Source: Streptomyces sp. V4I2 (lineage in GTDB: Bacteria; Actinomycetota; Actinomycetes; Streptomycetales; Streptomycetaceae). From it: a stretch of DNA of 64,000 nucleotides. The stretch lies in contig NZ_JAUSZM010000003.1 in NCBI RefSeq assembly GCF_030817655.1, positions 8,742,001-8,806,000 of the forward strand, in the 5' to 3' direction. Positions 25,688 to 34,110 of this stretch are shown piece after piece; positions within the stretch are counted from its first letter, which is position 1; each line of letters begins with the position of its first letter. The position numbers were made by a program, and so were the translations under genes. Under the pieces are notes generated by a model that was given only the letters and a program-made list of their open reading frames with translations, was not told the DNA's origin and ran no database searches.

Positions 25688-26608
25688 ATGGCGGACAGAA
25701 CCATGCAAGGCGGAGACATCCAAGGCGGAGACAGCGACGGCGGAATGGACGGGATCAGAACGTTCCCCTTCCCGGTCGAACTGAGCGTCGGCGGTGTCGG
25801 CATGCAGGTCGGCCCGATGGGCACCGGCCGCACCTGGCACGCGGACGCGCCGCTGGAACGCGTGCACCGCATCGACTTCCACGTGGTGATGCTCTTCGGC
25901 GGCGGTCCCGTACGCCACATGATCGACTTCGCCGAGTACGAGGCGACGGCCGGCGACCTGCTGTGGATCCGCCCCGGGCAGGTCCACCGCTTCTCGTCGA
26001 CCTGCGAGTACCGCGGAACCGTCCTGACCATGCAGCCCGGCTTCCTGCCCCGCGCGGTCGTCGAGGCCACCGGGCTGTACCGCTACGACCTGCCGCCCCT
26101 GCTGCACCCCGACGAGCTCCAGCTCGCCGCGCTCCGGGCCGCCCTCGCCCAGCTCCAGCGCGAGTACGAGGACTCCGGCACCCTCCCGCTGAGCCTGCAC
26201 ACCTCGGTGCTGCGCCACTCGCTCACGGCGTTCCTGCTCCGCCTCGCCCACCTGGCGGCGAGCTCGGCGGAGGCGGCCAGACACCAGTCGGACACCACCT
26301 TCACCCTCTTCCGGGACGCCGTCGAGAAGGGCTTCGCCACCAACCACAGCGTCAGCGCCTACGCCGACACCCTCGGCTACTCCCGCCGCACCCTGGTCCG
26401 CGCGGTCCGCGCCGCCACCGGCCAGACCCCCAAGGGCTTCATCGACAAGCGCGTGATCCTGGAGGCCAAGCGGCTGCTGGCCCACACGGACCTGCCGATC
26501 GGCCGGGTCGGGGCGGCGGTCGGTTTTCCGGACGCGGCGAACTTCTCCAAGTTCTTCCACCAGCACACGGAGATGACACCGGCGGCGTTCCGGGCGGAGT
26601 TGCGCTGA
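25688..26608 (+). CDS. AraC-family transcriptional regulator
   Basis: A 306-residue protein (if started at 25688) with an N-terminal cupin-like sensing domain (GPVRHMIDFAEYEATAGDLLW, metal-like HR pair absent) and a C-terminal double HTH from about residue 220 (SVSAYADTLGYSRRTLVRAV; GRVGAAVGFPDAANFSKFF). The GAAGGA is almost on top of ATG 25688, so ATG 25703 or ATG 25745 may be the true start; the first 20 residues hold a repeated GGDxQGGD stretch not typical of the family. It is divergent from the pentose phosphate operon and may or may not regulate it. Confidence 0.87.
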   Translation: MADRTMQGGDIQGGDSDGGMDGIRTFPFPVELSVGGVGMQVGPMGTGRTWHADAPLERVHRIDFHVVMLFGGGPVRHMIDFAEYEATAGDLLWIRPGQVHRFSSTCEYRGTVLTMQPGFLPRAVVEATGLYRYDLPPLLHPDELQLAALRAALAQLQREYEDSGTLPLSLHTSVLRHSLTAFLLRLAHLAASSAEAARHQSDTTFTLFRDAVEKGFATNHSVSAYADTLGYSRRTLVRAVRAATGQTPKGFIDKRVILEAKRLLAHTDLPIGRVGAAVGFPDAANFSKFFHQHTEMTPAAFRAELR

Positions 26609-26660
26609 CCCGTCGGGCGCGCGTGCGGCACATCCGCACTTCCGGCACTTCCGGCACGAC

Positions 26661-26692
26661 AACGGGGCTCCACGCGCGCGTGGAGCCCCGTT
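26661..26692. terminator. Bidirectional terminator between AraC and GH16 genes
   Basis: A perfect 32-base palindrome (16-base arms) sits in the convergent gap, 53 bases after the AraC stop and 20 before the GH16 stop. It can fold equally on both strands. Confidence 0.8.
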
Positions 26693-26711
26693 GGGGGAAG
26701 CGGGCCGCGGG

Positions 26712-28112
26712 TCAGCGGCCGAAGGTGAACCAGTTCACGTTCACGAAGTCCGCCGGCTGGCCGCTCGTGAAGGTGAGGTAGACGTCGTGGGTGCCGGTGA
26801 CCGAACTCATGTTGGCCGGGACCGTCCGCCAGGACTGCCAACCACCCGTGTTGGCCAGCGAGAAGCTGCCGACGGGTGCGCTGGTACGGCTGTCCAGGCG
26901 GACCTCGACCAGACCGCTGACGCCGCTCCCCGCGCCGCCGGCCACCCGGGCGACGAACTGGGTGGCCGCCGCGGAGCCGAAGGTGACGCCCCGGTAGAGC
27001 GCCCAGTCGCCGTTGGCGAGGGAGGCGAGGTTCTGACCGCCGCCGGTGTCGGAGGTGGTCTCGGTGCCGGCGCCGGACTGGCTGTCGAAGGACTCGGCCT
27101 GGATGGTGCCGTAGGCGTCACGGTTGCCGGCCGGCGGGGGAGTGGTGGAACCGCCGTCGGCGGCCGACAGCACCTGGACGTAGTCCACGACCATGGGGAC
27201 GCCGGAGCGGGTGTCGCCGTCCAGGCCGCCGCCGAACGCGTCGGGGAAGGCCCCGCCCATCGCCACGTTCAGGATGATGAAGAAGCCGTGGTTGGTGGCG
27301 TTGGACCAGGTCGTCGCGTCGACCTGGTTGGCGTTGACCGTATGGAAGTTGACGCCGTCGACGGAGAAGCGGATGGCTTCCGGGCTCGCCGAGCGGTCCC
27401 ACTCCATGGTGTAGGTGTGGAAGCCGGACTGGCAGGTGGTGCCCGGACACGCGGTCGAGCCGCCGAGGCCAGTGGTCTCGTTGCACGGGCCGCCCGGGTT
27501 GGTGCCGCAGTGCATCGTCGCCCACACGGTGTTGCGGCCCTGGACGTTCTCCATGATGTCCAGCTCGCCGACGCTCGGCCAGTTCTGGTAGTTGCCCCGG
27601 TAGGGCGCGCCCAGCATCCAGAACGCGGGCCAGTAGCCCTCCGCGGCGGTGCCGGTGACGTTCGGCATCTGGATGCGGGCCTCGACGCGCAGCTTGCCGC
27701 CCGACGGGGGCTGGAAGTCGGTGCGGTTGGTCTCGATGCGGCCCGAGGTCCAGTTGCCGGCCGCGTTGCGCAGCGGGGTGATGCGCAGGTTGCCGTTGCC
27801 GTCGAGCGAGACGTTGCTGGTGCTGTTCGTCATCGTCTCGACCTCGCCGGTGCCCCAGTTGGCGGGGCCGCCCGGATACGAAGTGCCGGTCGCGTACTGC
27901 CAGTTGGAGGTGTTGACGCCGGTGCCCGCGGCACCGGTGAAGTCGTCGAGGAAGACCTGCGACCAGCCTGAGGGGGGCGTGGGCGCGTCGGCGTTCGCGG
28001 ACGGGGAGGCGACCGTGGCCGCGGCCGCCGCGAGGCCCAGCGTGCTGACGACGGCGACGACCGCCCGCCGGAACGGGCGCCGTCTGCGGGGTATGCCGGA
28101 GGAATCACTCAT
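26712..28112 (-). CDS. Secreted GH16 beta-1,3-glucanase with C-terminal CBM6
   Basis: A 466-residue exported enzyme. An Arg-rich N-terminus and a hydrophobic stretch ending near SPSANA (residues 17-41) form the signal peptide. The GH16 domain covers about 45-300, with catalytic Glu183, Asp185 and Glu188 in ELDIMEN. A TTPPPAG linker near 315-325 leads to a CBM6-type module (IQAESFDSQSG to FVNVNWFTFGR). It should hydrolyse laminarin-like or fungal-wall beta-1,3-glucan outside the cell. A perfect palindrome of LacI-family type lies 75-88 bases upstream, suggesting control by a glucan-responsive repressor encoded elsewhere. Confidence 0.92.
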   Translation of the reverse strand: MSDSSGIPRRRRPFRRAVVAVVSTLGLAAAAATVASPSANADAPTPPSGWSQVFLDDFTGAAGTGVNTSNWQYATGTSYPGGPANWGTGEVETMTNSTSNVSLDGNGNLRITPLRNAAGNWTSGRIETNRTDFQPPSGGKLRVEARIQMPNVTGTAAEGYWPAFWMLGAPYRGNYQNWPSVGELDIMENVQGRNTVWATMHCGTNPGGPCNETTGLGGSTACPGTTCQSGFHTYTMEWDRSASPEAIRFSVDGVNFHTVNANQVDATTWSNATNHGFFIILNVAMGGAFPDAFGGGLDGDTRSGVPMVVDYVQVLSAADGGSTTPPPAGNRDAYGTIQAESFDSQSGAGTETTSDTGGGQNLASLANGDWALYRGVTFGSAAATQFVARVAGGAGSGVSGLVEVRLDSRTSAPVGSFSLANTGGWQSWRTVPANMSSVTGTHDVYLTFTSGQPADFVNVNWFTFGR

Positions 28113-28186
28113 GGGGGTGCCTCTCGGGTACGGAAGGGAGTGCGCGGGTGCCGTGAAGACACTTGGAGACCGCCCTGAGACTGCTC

Positions 28187-28200
28187 TGAGAGCGCTCTCA
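28187..28200. promoter_or_regulatory. LacI/CebR-type palindromic operator before the GH16 gene
   Basis: TGAGAGCGCTCTCA is a perfect 14-base palindrome, close to the TGGGAGCGCTCCCA boxes bound by CebR/BglR-type LacI proteins in streptomycetes. It lies 75-88 bases before the GH16 start. No lacI gene is in the window. Confidence 0.65.
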
Positions 28201-28276
28201 AAGTGCGCCCAATGTGCTCCCGGCCACTCCGGCCGTCAAGAGGTGTAACAGTGAAAGTCCTTCTGCCCCAGGTGAG

Positions 28277-28645
28277 TTAACCCGATGAAGACATGAATGT
28301 GCTAAAGCGCGCGGCCGGCCTTCTCGTCCGGGATTCGTCGAAGGCGCCGGTCAGCGCGGCGCCGTAGTTGCCGGTGACCCGCACGGCGGAGAGCGCGCCG
28401 TCGGTCACGGTCACCTCGACGGGGCTGGTGAAGTCGGCCTTCTTGGTGCCGACGGCGGGGGTGACGGCGATGACCGCCCTCTTCGTGGCGGCTTGCGCGG
28501 AGGCCGTCGCCGTCGCTGCCTCCGAGGCGTCTGCCGAGCCGCCACCGCACCCGGTCAGGACGGCCGCGGCGGGCACCGCTCCGAGCACGCCGAGCAGCCC
28601 GCGCCGGGACCACCCCCGCGACTGCCGCTCGGACCGGTTCGACAT
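28277..28645 (-). pseudogene. Truncated Tat lipoprotein gene, N-terminus of an L,D-transpeptidase-like protein
   Basis: The 122-codon frame begins like an exported lipoprotein: SRRG twin-arginine, hydrophobic core and lipobox LTGC (Cys33). Then come about 60 residues of the Ig-like domain that precedes the catalytic part in actinobacterial L,D-transpeptidases (SPVEVTVTDGALSAVRVTGNYGAALTGAFDES). After that the frame changes to unrelated Arg/Ser-rich sequence and stops; the YkuD catalytic domain with its Cys is missing. This looks like a deletion remnant. A short functional lipoprotein is less likely. The 230 bases beyond its start, up to the IclR gene, hold no gene. Confidence 0.6.
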
Positions 28646-28875
28646 GTGCGGGACGCCCACGGCACACCTTCCTGAGATATCCACCTTTGCGGGTGCATCG
28701 TGCGCCTCGTACCTTGGACGACCCTGTGAAAGGGCGGACGGCTGTCTGAGATTCCGCTGAAGATCGCATACGGGCGTCGGAGCGCGTCAGGTGTGCGTCG
28801 TCACCTCGGAGAGCAGTTGCCGACCAGCCGACCAGCCGACCAGTCCCGGGCGGGCCTCGGGACCGGTGACACCGC

Positions 28876-29634
28876 CTACGGCCGGCTCCCCTCCGGCTGC
28901 CACCCCAGCGCCCGCGATATCCCCCGCGCCGCCAGCCGCACCGCCGGGATCAGGGCCGGTACCTGAGCACCCTCCTGGGGGACGACGACCGACACGGCCG
29001 CGACCAGTGTCCCGTCCGGCCCGCGTACCGGCGCGGCCACCGAGAGGGCGTCCTCGGTGACCTGGCGGTCGCTCACCGCGACGCCCGAGCGGCGTACTTC
29101 GGCCAGGACGCGGCGCAGCCGGTTCGGGTCGGTGATCGTGTACGGGGTGTAGGCGGCGAGCGGGCGGGCGCAGTACTCCTCCTGGAGGTCCGGATCGCCG
29201 TACGCCAGCAGGGCGAGGCCGACGCCGGTGACGTGCAGGGGCCAGCGGGCTCCGACGCGGATGTGGACGCCGACCGCGGAGCGCCCCGAGATCCACTCGA
29301 TGTAGACGACCTCGGACCCGTCGCGCACCGCCAACTGCACGTTCTCGTGCGTGGCTTCGTACAGGTCCTCCAGGTACGGCAGCGCGACCTGCCGCAGTGC
29401 GAGGGCGCGGGGTGCGAGCGCCGCGACCTCCCACAGGCGCAGGCCGACGTGGTACGTGCCGGACTCGTCGCGCTCCAGGGCGCCCCACGCGGTCAGCGCG
29501 CCGACGAGCCGGTGCGCGGTGGTCAGGGTCAGCCCGGCCCGCCGGCTGATGTCCGTCAGGCTCAGCGCCGGGTGTTCGTGGTCGAACGCGGCGAGGACGG
29601 ACAGCAGCCGGTCGGGCGCGGAGCGGGTGGTCAT
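28876..29634 (-). CDS. IclR-family transcriptional regulator
   Basis: A 252-residue IclR protein with an N-terminal winged HTH (ALSLTDISRRAGLTLTTAHRLVGALTAWG, about residues 22-50) and a C-terminal effector domain (SGRSAVGVHIRVGARWPLHVTGVG; SVAAPVRGPDGTLVAAVSVV). ATG 29634 overlaps the stop of the secreted hydrolase gene (ATGA), making it the last gene of the transporter-hydrolase-iclR operon. IclR proteins commonly control aromatic-acid catabolism, which fits the neighbours. Confidence 0.9.
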   Translation of the reverse strand: MTTRSAPDRLLSVLAAFDHEHPALSLTDISRRAGLTLTTAHRLVGALTAWGALERDESGTYHVGLRLWEVAALAPRALALRQVALPYLEDLYEATHENVQLAVRDGSEVVYIEWISGRSAVGVHIRVGARWPLHVTGVGLALLAYGDPDLQEEYCARPLAAYTPYTITDPNRLRRVLAEVRRSGVAVSDRQVTEDALSVAAPVRGPDGTLVAAVSVVVPQEGAQVPALIPAVRLAARGISRALGWQPEGSRP

Positions 29635-31019
29635 GGCCGGGCGTCTCCGGGATGGGCGAGGTCGTAGGGGCGGGGGTAGGCGGTCGGCCGGTACGCGAGG
29701 TAACGGCCCGGGGTGGTCGGATCCTCCTGCTGGGCGCGGGAGTTGAGGGTGGCGGGCGAGGTGTCCCAGCGGCCGGTGTCCAGTCGGTGCTCCAGGGTGT
29801 GCAGGGCGCCGACCATCTCGCCGGTGGTGAAGGTGCAGTGGCCGGGGCCGTCGACGTAGGCCTGGCTGAGCAGCGGGCCCGCGCCGGCGGCGGTGGCGGC
29901 CCGCCGGTAGGCGCTCTCGGACTGTACGGGGATCAGCGCGTCGCCGGTGGTGTGGATGTTCAGCTGGGGATCGGTGAGCCGGCCCGTGAAGCTGCTGGTC
30001 TGTCGCATCCAGCGTACGGCGGCGGGGTCGGCGGAGACGCGCGGCGAGCGGGCGAGGGCCGTGAGGTCGTTCCGCAGCGACACGCCCGCCTCCTTGTAGA
30101 GTTCCGTCACCTCCTTGTACAGCGGGGAGCGCCCGAGCATGGCGGTGTAGTCGACGCCGGTGTTCCAGGACGGGTTGCCGCCGGCGCGACTCTCCGCCTC
30201 CTGCCGCCAGGCGAAGGCGGGCCTGGTCAGGAGACCGGTGACGGCCGCGTACTGGTTGGCCTGCTGCCCGTCCCAGTCGGCCGGGCCGGGCTTGGTCTGT
30301 GCGGGGTCGTTGTGGCCGGGGATGTTGTGCAGGGCGGCGGCCAGGGCGATCCGGGCGCGGCCCGCCGGCGTCTGCTGGGCCGAGGCCACCTTCGCGGTGA
30401 GGGCCTTCGACGCCTCGACCGCGGACGCCTGGTCGGCGAACCCGGCGAGCGGGATGTCGGCGTCCGGCGCGAGCAGGGTCTTCAGCGCGAACACCGGATC
30501 CAGGGTGCTGTTCCAGTTGGCGACGCCGCCCTGCACGAGCCCGCACATCGACAGCGATCCGTCGAAGCGGTCGGCGTGCCGCTCGGCCAGGGCCGTCGTC
30601 ACGAGGCCGCCGTAGGACCTGCCCCAGGCGATTGTCCGCCGGGCCGGTCCGAACTTCTGCGTGAACAGGTCCAGCGTGGCGAGCTGGTCGGGCACCGCGT
30701 CGGTGACGGCCCAGCCGTTCGTCGCGTACGAGGAGCCGATGAGGGCGTAGCCCTCGGCCAGGAGGTGGGCGGTCGTGGGCCCGCCGGAGTCCGAATCGGG
30801 CGAGTTCTGGCCGGGGTTGGGCGAGCCGGCGGGGCGGTAGCCGTGGCTGAAGAGGAGGACCGTGCCGTTCCAGTCGGCGGGTACGTCCATCAAGTAGGCC
30901 GCGCCCGAAGGGAGTCGGCCTTCGATGTGGGTGTCCGTCGGGGTCTGCGCCTGCGCGGGCAGGGCGGTCGTCGCGCACAGGGCGAGGGTCAGTAAGGCGA
31001 TGGGGGTGCGGGTTCTCAT
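29631..31019 (-). CDS. Secreted alpha/beta hydrolase
   Basis: A 462-residue alpha/beta hydrolase. A clear Sec signal peptide ends near LPAQAQ (residues 1-25). The nucleophile elbow is GRSYGG and the acid/His region includes TGDALIPVQSE and DGPGHCTFTTGE. The size and the preserved GHC..F resemble exported esterases of actinomycetes. It follows a transporter gene with a four-base overlap. In front of a hydroxycinnamate-type cluster, release of an ester-bound aromatic acid outside the cell would fit, but no feruloyl-esterase-specific motif is visible. Confidence 0.85.
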   Translation of the reverse strand: MRTRTPIALLTLALCATTALPAQAQTPTDTHIEGRLPSGAAYLMDVPADWNGTVLLFSHGYRPAGSPNPGQNSPDSDSGGPTTAHLLAEGYALIGSSYATNGWAVTDAVPDQLATLDLFTQKFGPARRTIAWGRSYGGLVTTALAERHADRFDGSLSMCGLVQGGVANWNSTLDPVFALKTLLAPDADIPLAGFADQASAVEASKALTAKVASAQQTPAGRARIALAAALHNIPGHNDPAQTKPGPADWDGQQANQYAAVTGLLTRPAFAWRQEAESRAGGNPSWNTGVDYTAMLGRSPLYKEVTELYKEAGVSLRNDLTALARSPRVSADPAAVRWMRQTSSFTGRLTDPQLNIHTTGDALIPVQSESAYRRAATAAGAGPLLSQAYVDGPGHCTFTTGEMVGALHTLEHRLDTGRWDTSPATLNSRAQQEDPTTPGRYLAYRPTAYPRPYDLAHPGDARP

Positions 31020-32374
31020 CGGGGGGCACCTTCCGGTGTGGGGGTGGTGGTGCGGGACGGGGACGGGTCGAGGGTGTCGGTGTGGGTCTCGCGCATCCGC
31101 CAGACGGTGAGCGCGGTGATCGCCGCGCCGCCGCACAGCAGCAGCGAGACGGGCGTGCTGCCGCCGCCGTTCGAGGCCAGCAGGCTGCTCGCGATCAGCG
31201 GCGAGAACCCGGCGCCGACCAGGGTGGCCGCCTGGTAGCCGAGGGAGGCGCCGGTGTAGCGGACGCGGGTGCCGAACATCTCGGTGAGCAGGGCGCCGAG
31301 CGGGCCGTACATCGTGGACTGGGCGATGCCGTGGCCGAGGACGAGGGCGAGGATCAGCAGCCCGGGGGAGCCGGAGTCGACCAGCGCCAGTACCGGGAAG
31401 GCGAGGGCGGCCGAGGTGACGGCGCCGGCCAGGACCACCGGGCGGCGGCCGACCCGGTCGGACAGCGCGGACGCGGCGGGCAGCCCCAGCAGGGCGACAC
31501 AGGAGGCGACGGTCACGGCGGTGAGCACCTGCGGGCGGCTGTACCCGTGGTCGACCGCATACGAAATCATGAATCCCGTCAGCAGCGACTGGGCGGTGAA
31601 CGCGCCGATGCCGACACAGGCGGCCAGCAGGACCGGCTTCGGTCGCCGCAGCACCTCCACGACCGGGGGTTTCGCCGACGGCTCGCGCTTCACCTCGGCG
31701 AACAGCGGGCTCTCGGCGACCTTGAGGCGGACGAACATGCCGACGGCCAGCAGCAGGATGCTCAGCAGGAACGGCACCCGCCAGCCCCAGGAGCGGAAGT
31801 CGTCGTCGGGGAGGGCGGAGACCAGCGTGACCACGCCGGCCGAGAGCACGGAGCCGAGCGGGGCGCCGAGCTGAGTGAAGCTGGACCACAGGCCGCGCCG
31901 GGAGCCCTGCACGCGCTCGGCGTGCTCGACGACCATCAGGGTCGCGCCGCCCCACTCGCCGCCGATCGCGAGACCCTGCACGACGCGCAGGGTGACGAGG
32001 AGGACGGGGGCCCAGACGCCGATCATGTCGTAGGTCGGCAGCACGCCGATCAGGAAACTGCCGCAGCCCATCAGGGCCATGGTCAGCAGCATCATCGACT
32101 TGCGGCCGAGGCGGTCGCCGAAGTGGCCGAAAATGATGCCGCCGAGCGGGCGGGCCACATAGCCCGCGGCGAAGGTGCCGAAGGCCGCGATGGTGCCGAC
32201 CGCGGGGTCGGCGCCGGGGAAGAACAGGTCGCCGAAGACCAGTGCGGCGACCGTGCCGTAGACGAGGAAGTCGTAGAACTCCACTGCCGTGCCGAGCAGG
32301 CCGGACAGGGCGACGCGGCGCAACTGCCGCTGATCCGGGGATGGTTGACGGGCGGACGTGCGGGGTGGCTGCAC
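31016..32374 (-). CDS. MHS-family MFS transporter, likely aromatic-acid uptake
   Basis: A 452-residue twelve-helix symporter: LLGTAVEFYDFLVYGTVAAL at helix 1 and GHFGDRLGRKSM in the 2-3 loop. It is a paralogue of the transporter at 9910-11253 but sits beside a MarR gene and a CoA-ligase/beta-oxidation set. In Rhodococcus jostii RHA1 the hydroxycinnamate cou locus also pairs a MarR repressor with a transporter, so this is the candidate uptake system. The IR at 32423-32445 lies in its promoter region. Confidence 0.88.
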   Translation of the reverse strand: MQPPRTSARQPSPDQRQLRRVALSGLLGTAVEFYDFLVYGTVAALVFGDLFFPGADPAVGTIAAFGTFAAGYVARPLGGIIFGHFGDRLGRKSMMLLTMALMGCGSFLIGVLPTYDMIGVWAPVLLVTLRVVQGLAIGGEWGGATLMVVEHAERVQGSRRGLWSSFTQLGAPLGSVLSAGVVTLVSALPDDDFRSWGWRVPFLLSILLLAVGMFVRLKVAESPLFAEVKREPSAKPPVVEVLRRPKPVLLAACVGIGAFTAQSLLTGFMISYAVDHGYSRPQVLTAVTVASCVALLGLPAASALSDRVGRRPVVLAGAVTSAALAFPVLALVDSGSPGLLILALVLGHGIAQSTMYGPLGALLTEMFGTRVRYTGASLGYQAATLVGAGFSPLIASSLLASNGGGSTPVSLLLCGGAAITALTVWRMRETHTDTLDPSPSRTTTPTPEGAPR

Positions 32375-32422
32375 GATGAGCTCCCTGGTGCCGATGCCGT
32401 GGGGGTGTCACCGGTGGGGGAC

Positions 32423-32445
32423 TTCACCGGTGCGACCCCGGTGAA
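32423..32445. repeat. Perfect inverted repeat before the aromatic-acid transporter gene
   Basis: TTCACCGG / CCGGTGAA arms with seven bases between; an extra TCACCGGTG copy lies at 32408-32416. It is after the marR stop and before the transporter start, so it may terminate marR or act as an operator. Confidence 0.45.
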
Positions 32446-32487
32446 GTTAGGCATCAATCGTGCGGCCGTCAATCAGTTGCACAACAT

Positions 32488-32913
32488 TCAGCTGAGTCCG
32501 TCCTCCGCGATCCGCAGCAGCAGCGTGTGCAGCGCGTCCCGTTCGGCCGGGTTTAGCGGGCCGAGGAGTTCGTTGGTCACGCGCAGGCCGGCCTCGTCGG
32601 TGTCGCGCAGGAAGCCGCGGCCCCCCTCGGTGAGCACGACGATGCGGCTGCGGCGGTCGTCCGGGGAGGGGCGCCGCTCGGCGAAGCCAAGCTTCTCCAG
32701 GTCGTCGACCAGGCCGACGATCGCGCTCGGGTCGTAGCCGAGGGTCGTGCTCAGCTCGCGCTGGAGCGCACCCCCGGATGTGGCGAGGAAGCGGAGCAGC
32801 GCGTAGTGGCGCAGGCGCAGGCCGGACTCCTGGAGGAAGCCGTTGAACAGTTGCCCGGAGCGCAGGCCCAGCCGGTACAGCAGATAGCCGGTGTCCGCGT
32901 GCAGCCCGCGCAT
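32488..32913 (-). CDS. MarR-family regulator, CouR-like
   Basis: A 141-residue MarR protein from ATG 32913 (MRGLHADTGYLLYRLG), the family's usual length, with the winged HTH GALQRELSTTLGYDPSAIVGLVDDLEKLGFAERRPSPDDRRSRI. An in-frame TTG at 33096 would add 61 Pro/Arg-rich residues without family similarity; no strong Shine-Dalgarno supports either start. It is divergent from an SDR-amidohydrolase-CoA ligase-MaoC operon, as CouR is in Rhodococcus, so it probably represses both directions until an aroyl- or cinnamoyl-CoA binds. Confidence 0.82.
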   Translation of the reverse strand: MRGLHADTGYLLYRLGLRSGQLFNGFLQESGLRLRHYALLRFLATSGGALQRELSTTLGYDPSAIVGLVDDLEKLGFAERRPSPDDRRSRIVVLTEGGRGFLRDTDEAGLRVTNELLGPLNPAERDALHTLLLRIAEDGLS

Positions 32914-33098
32914 CCACGGCTCGTCGGCGTCGATCGGGGCGGGGCCTGCGGCGTGGTCGGGGGCGTGTGGCTGGCGGGCGATGGCGGGCTCCCTGGGAGA
33001 GGCCCCGGGCGGGGCGGTTCGACGTGCTGAGCGGTGGATGCGTGGTGTCCGGATCGGTGCTGGGGCCAGTCTGACGCACCGGACGGGCGGCAACAACT

Positions 33099-33113
33099 AT
33101 TGACGTCGCCAAT
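33099..33113. promoter_or_regulatory. MarR-type operator candidate between marR and the SDR gene
   Basis: ATTG-ACGTCGC-CAAT, a short inverted repeat in an A/T-rich patch 78-92 bases before the SDR start. A related ATTGACG stretch occurs on the minus strand at 32455-32473 before the transporter gene. Confidence 0.45.
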
Positions 33114-33190
33114 TATTGCTCTTAGCTTCGATCTCGACGCCGCACAGCCGCGGCCGCATCACCCGTGTCATGTTGTGAAGGGACCCGCCC

Positions 33191-34108
33191 GTGCCCAGCA
33201 TCGATCTCACCGGCAAGGCCGCCGTCGTCACCGGCAGCGGCCGGGGCCTCGGCCTCGCCTACGCCCACGCCCTGGCCGCCCATGGCGCGTCCGTGGTGAT
33301 CAACGACGTCGACGAGGCCGTGGCCGAGCAGGCCGTGAAGTCCATCACCGCGGCGGGCGGCACCGCCGTCGCCGAGGTCGTCCCGGTCGGCACGACCGAG
33401 GCCGCCGACCGGCTCGTCGGCCGTGCCGTCGAGGAGTTCGGGCGCCTCGACATCCTGGTCACCAACGCGGGCATCCTGCGCGACAAGGTCCTGTGGAAGA
33501 TGACCGACGAGGACTTCGACGCGGTCGTCACCACCCACCTCAAGGGCACCTTCACCTGCGCCCGGGCCGCCGCCGTGCGCATGCGCGAGCAGGGCGAGGG
33601 CGGCACCCTGATCCTGGTCGGCTCCCCGGCCGGACAGCGCGGCAACTTCGGGCAGACGAACTACGCCGCCGCGAAGGCCGGCATCGCCGCGATGGCCCGC
33701 ACCTGGTCCATGGAGCTCGGCCGCGCCGGCATCACCGTCAACGCGATCGTGCCGGTCGCCGCCACCGCGATGACCGAGACCATCCCCGCCTTCGCGCCCT
33801 ACATCGAGGCGATGAAGAACGGCGAGCCGCTGCCGGCCTTCCTCCGCAAGGGCGAGGGCTTCGGCACCCCCGAGGACTGTGCGGCCCTCGTCCCCTTCCT
33901 CGCCTCCGAGGCCGCCCGCTCGATCACCGGCCAGGCCATCGGCATCGGCGGCGACAAGGTGGCACTCTGGTCGCATCCGCAGGAGATCAGCGCGGCCTAC
34001 GCCGACGGCGGCTGGACCCCCGAGACCCTGGCCGACGCCTTCCCCACGTCGGTCGGCGCCGAACTCCAGACGGTCGGCATCCCGGCCCCCAAGTTCCCGG
34101 AGGCCTGA
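33191..34108 (+). CDS. SDR oxidoreductase, candidate 3-hydroxyacyl-CoA dehydrogenase (CouN-like)
   Basis: A 305-residue short-chain dehydrogenase. TGSGRGLG (14-21) binds NAD(P); catalytic residues are Ser145, Tyr158 and Lys162 (YAAAK). The extra 50 C-terminal residues are typical of the 17-beta-HSD4/hydroxyacyl-CoA dehydrogenase-like branch. It should oxidise the beta-hydroxyacyl-CoA made by the MaoC hydratase encoded at the end of the operon. GTG 33191 follows GAAGGGA; the next gene starts two bases after its stop. Confidence 0.85.
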   Translation: MPSIDLTGKAAVVTGSGRGLGLAYAHALAAHGASVVINDVDEAVAEQAVKSITAAGGTAVAEVVPVGTTEAADRLVGRAVEEFGRLDILVTNAGILRDKVLWKMTDEDFDAVVTTHLKGTFTCARAAAVRMREQGEGGTLILVGSPAGQRGNFGQTNYAAAKAGIAAMARTWSMELGRAGITVNAIVPVAATAMTETIPAFAPYIEAMKNGEPLPAFLRKGEGFGTPEDCAALVPFLASEAARSITGQAIGIGGDKVALWSHPQEISAAYADGGWTPETLADAFPTSVGAELQTVGIPAPKFPEA

Positions 34109-34110
34109 CC

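Noticed and set aside
28820..28843. Three tandem CCGACCAG units
   Set aside because: Too short for a minisatellite or array; probably slippage in a non-coding gap.
29631..32411. A 926-codon frame suggesting a transporter-hydrolase fusion
   Set aside because: The first half is an off-frame reading of the MHS transporter. The hydrolase has its own start at 31019 with a signal peptide.
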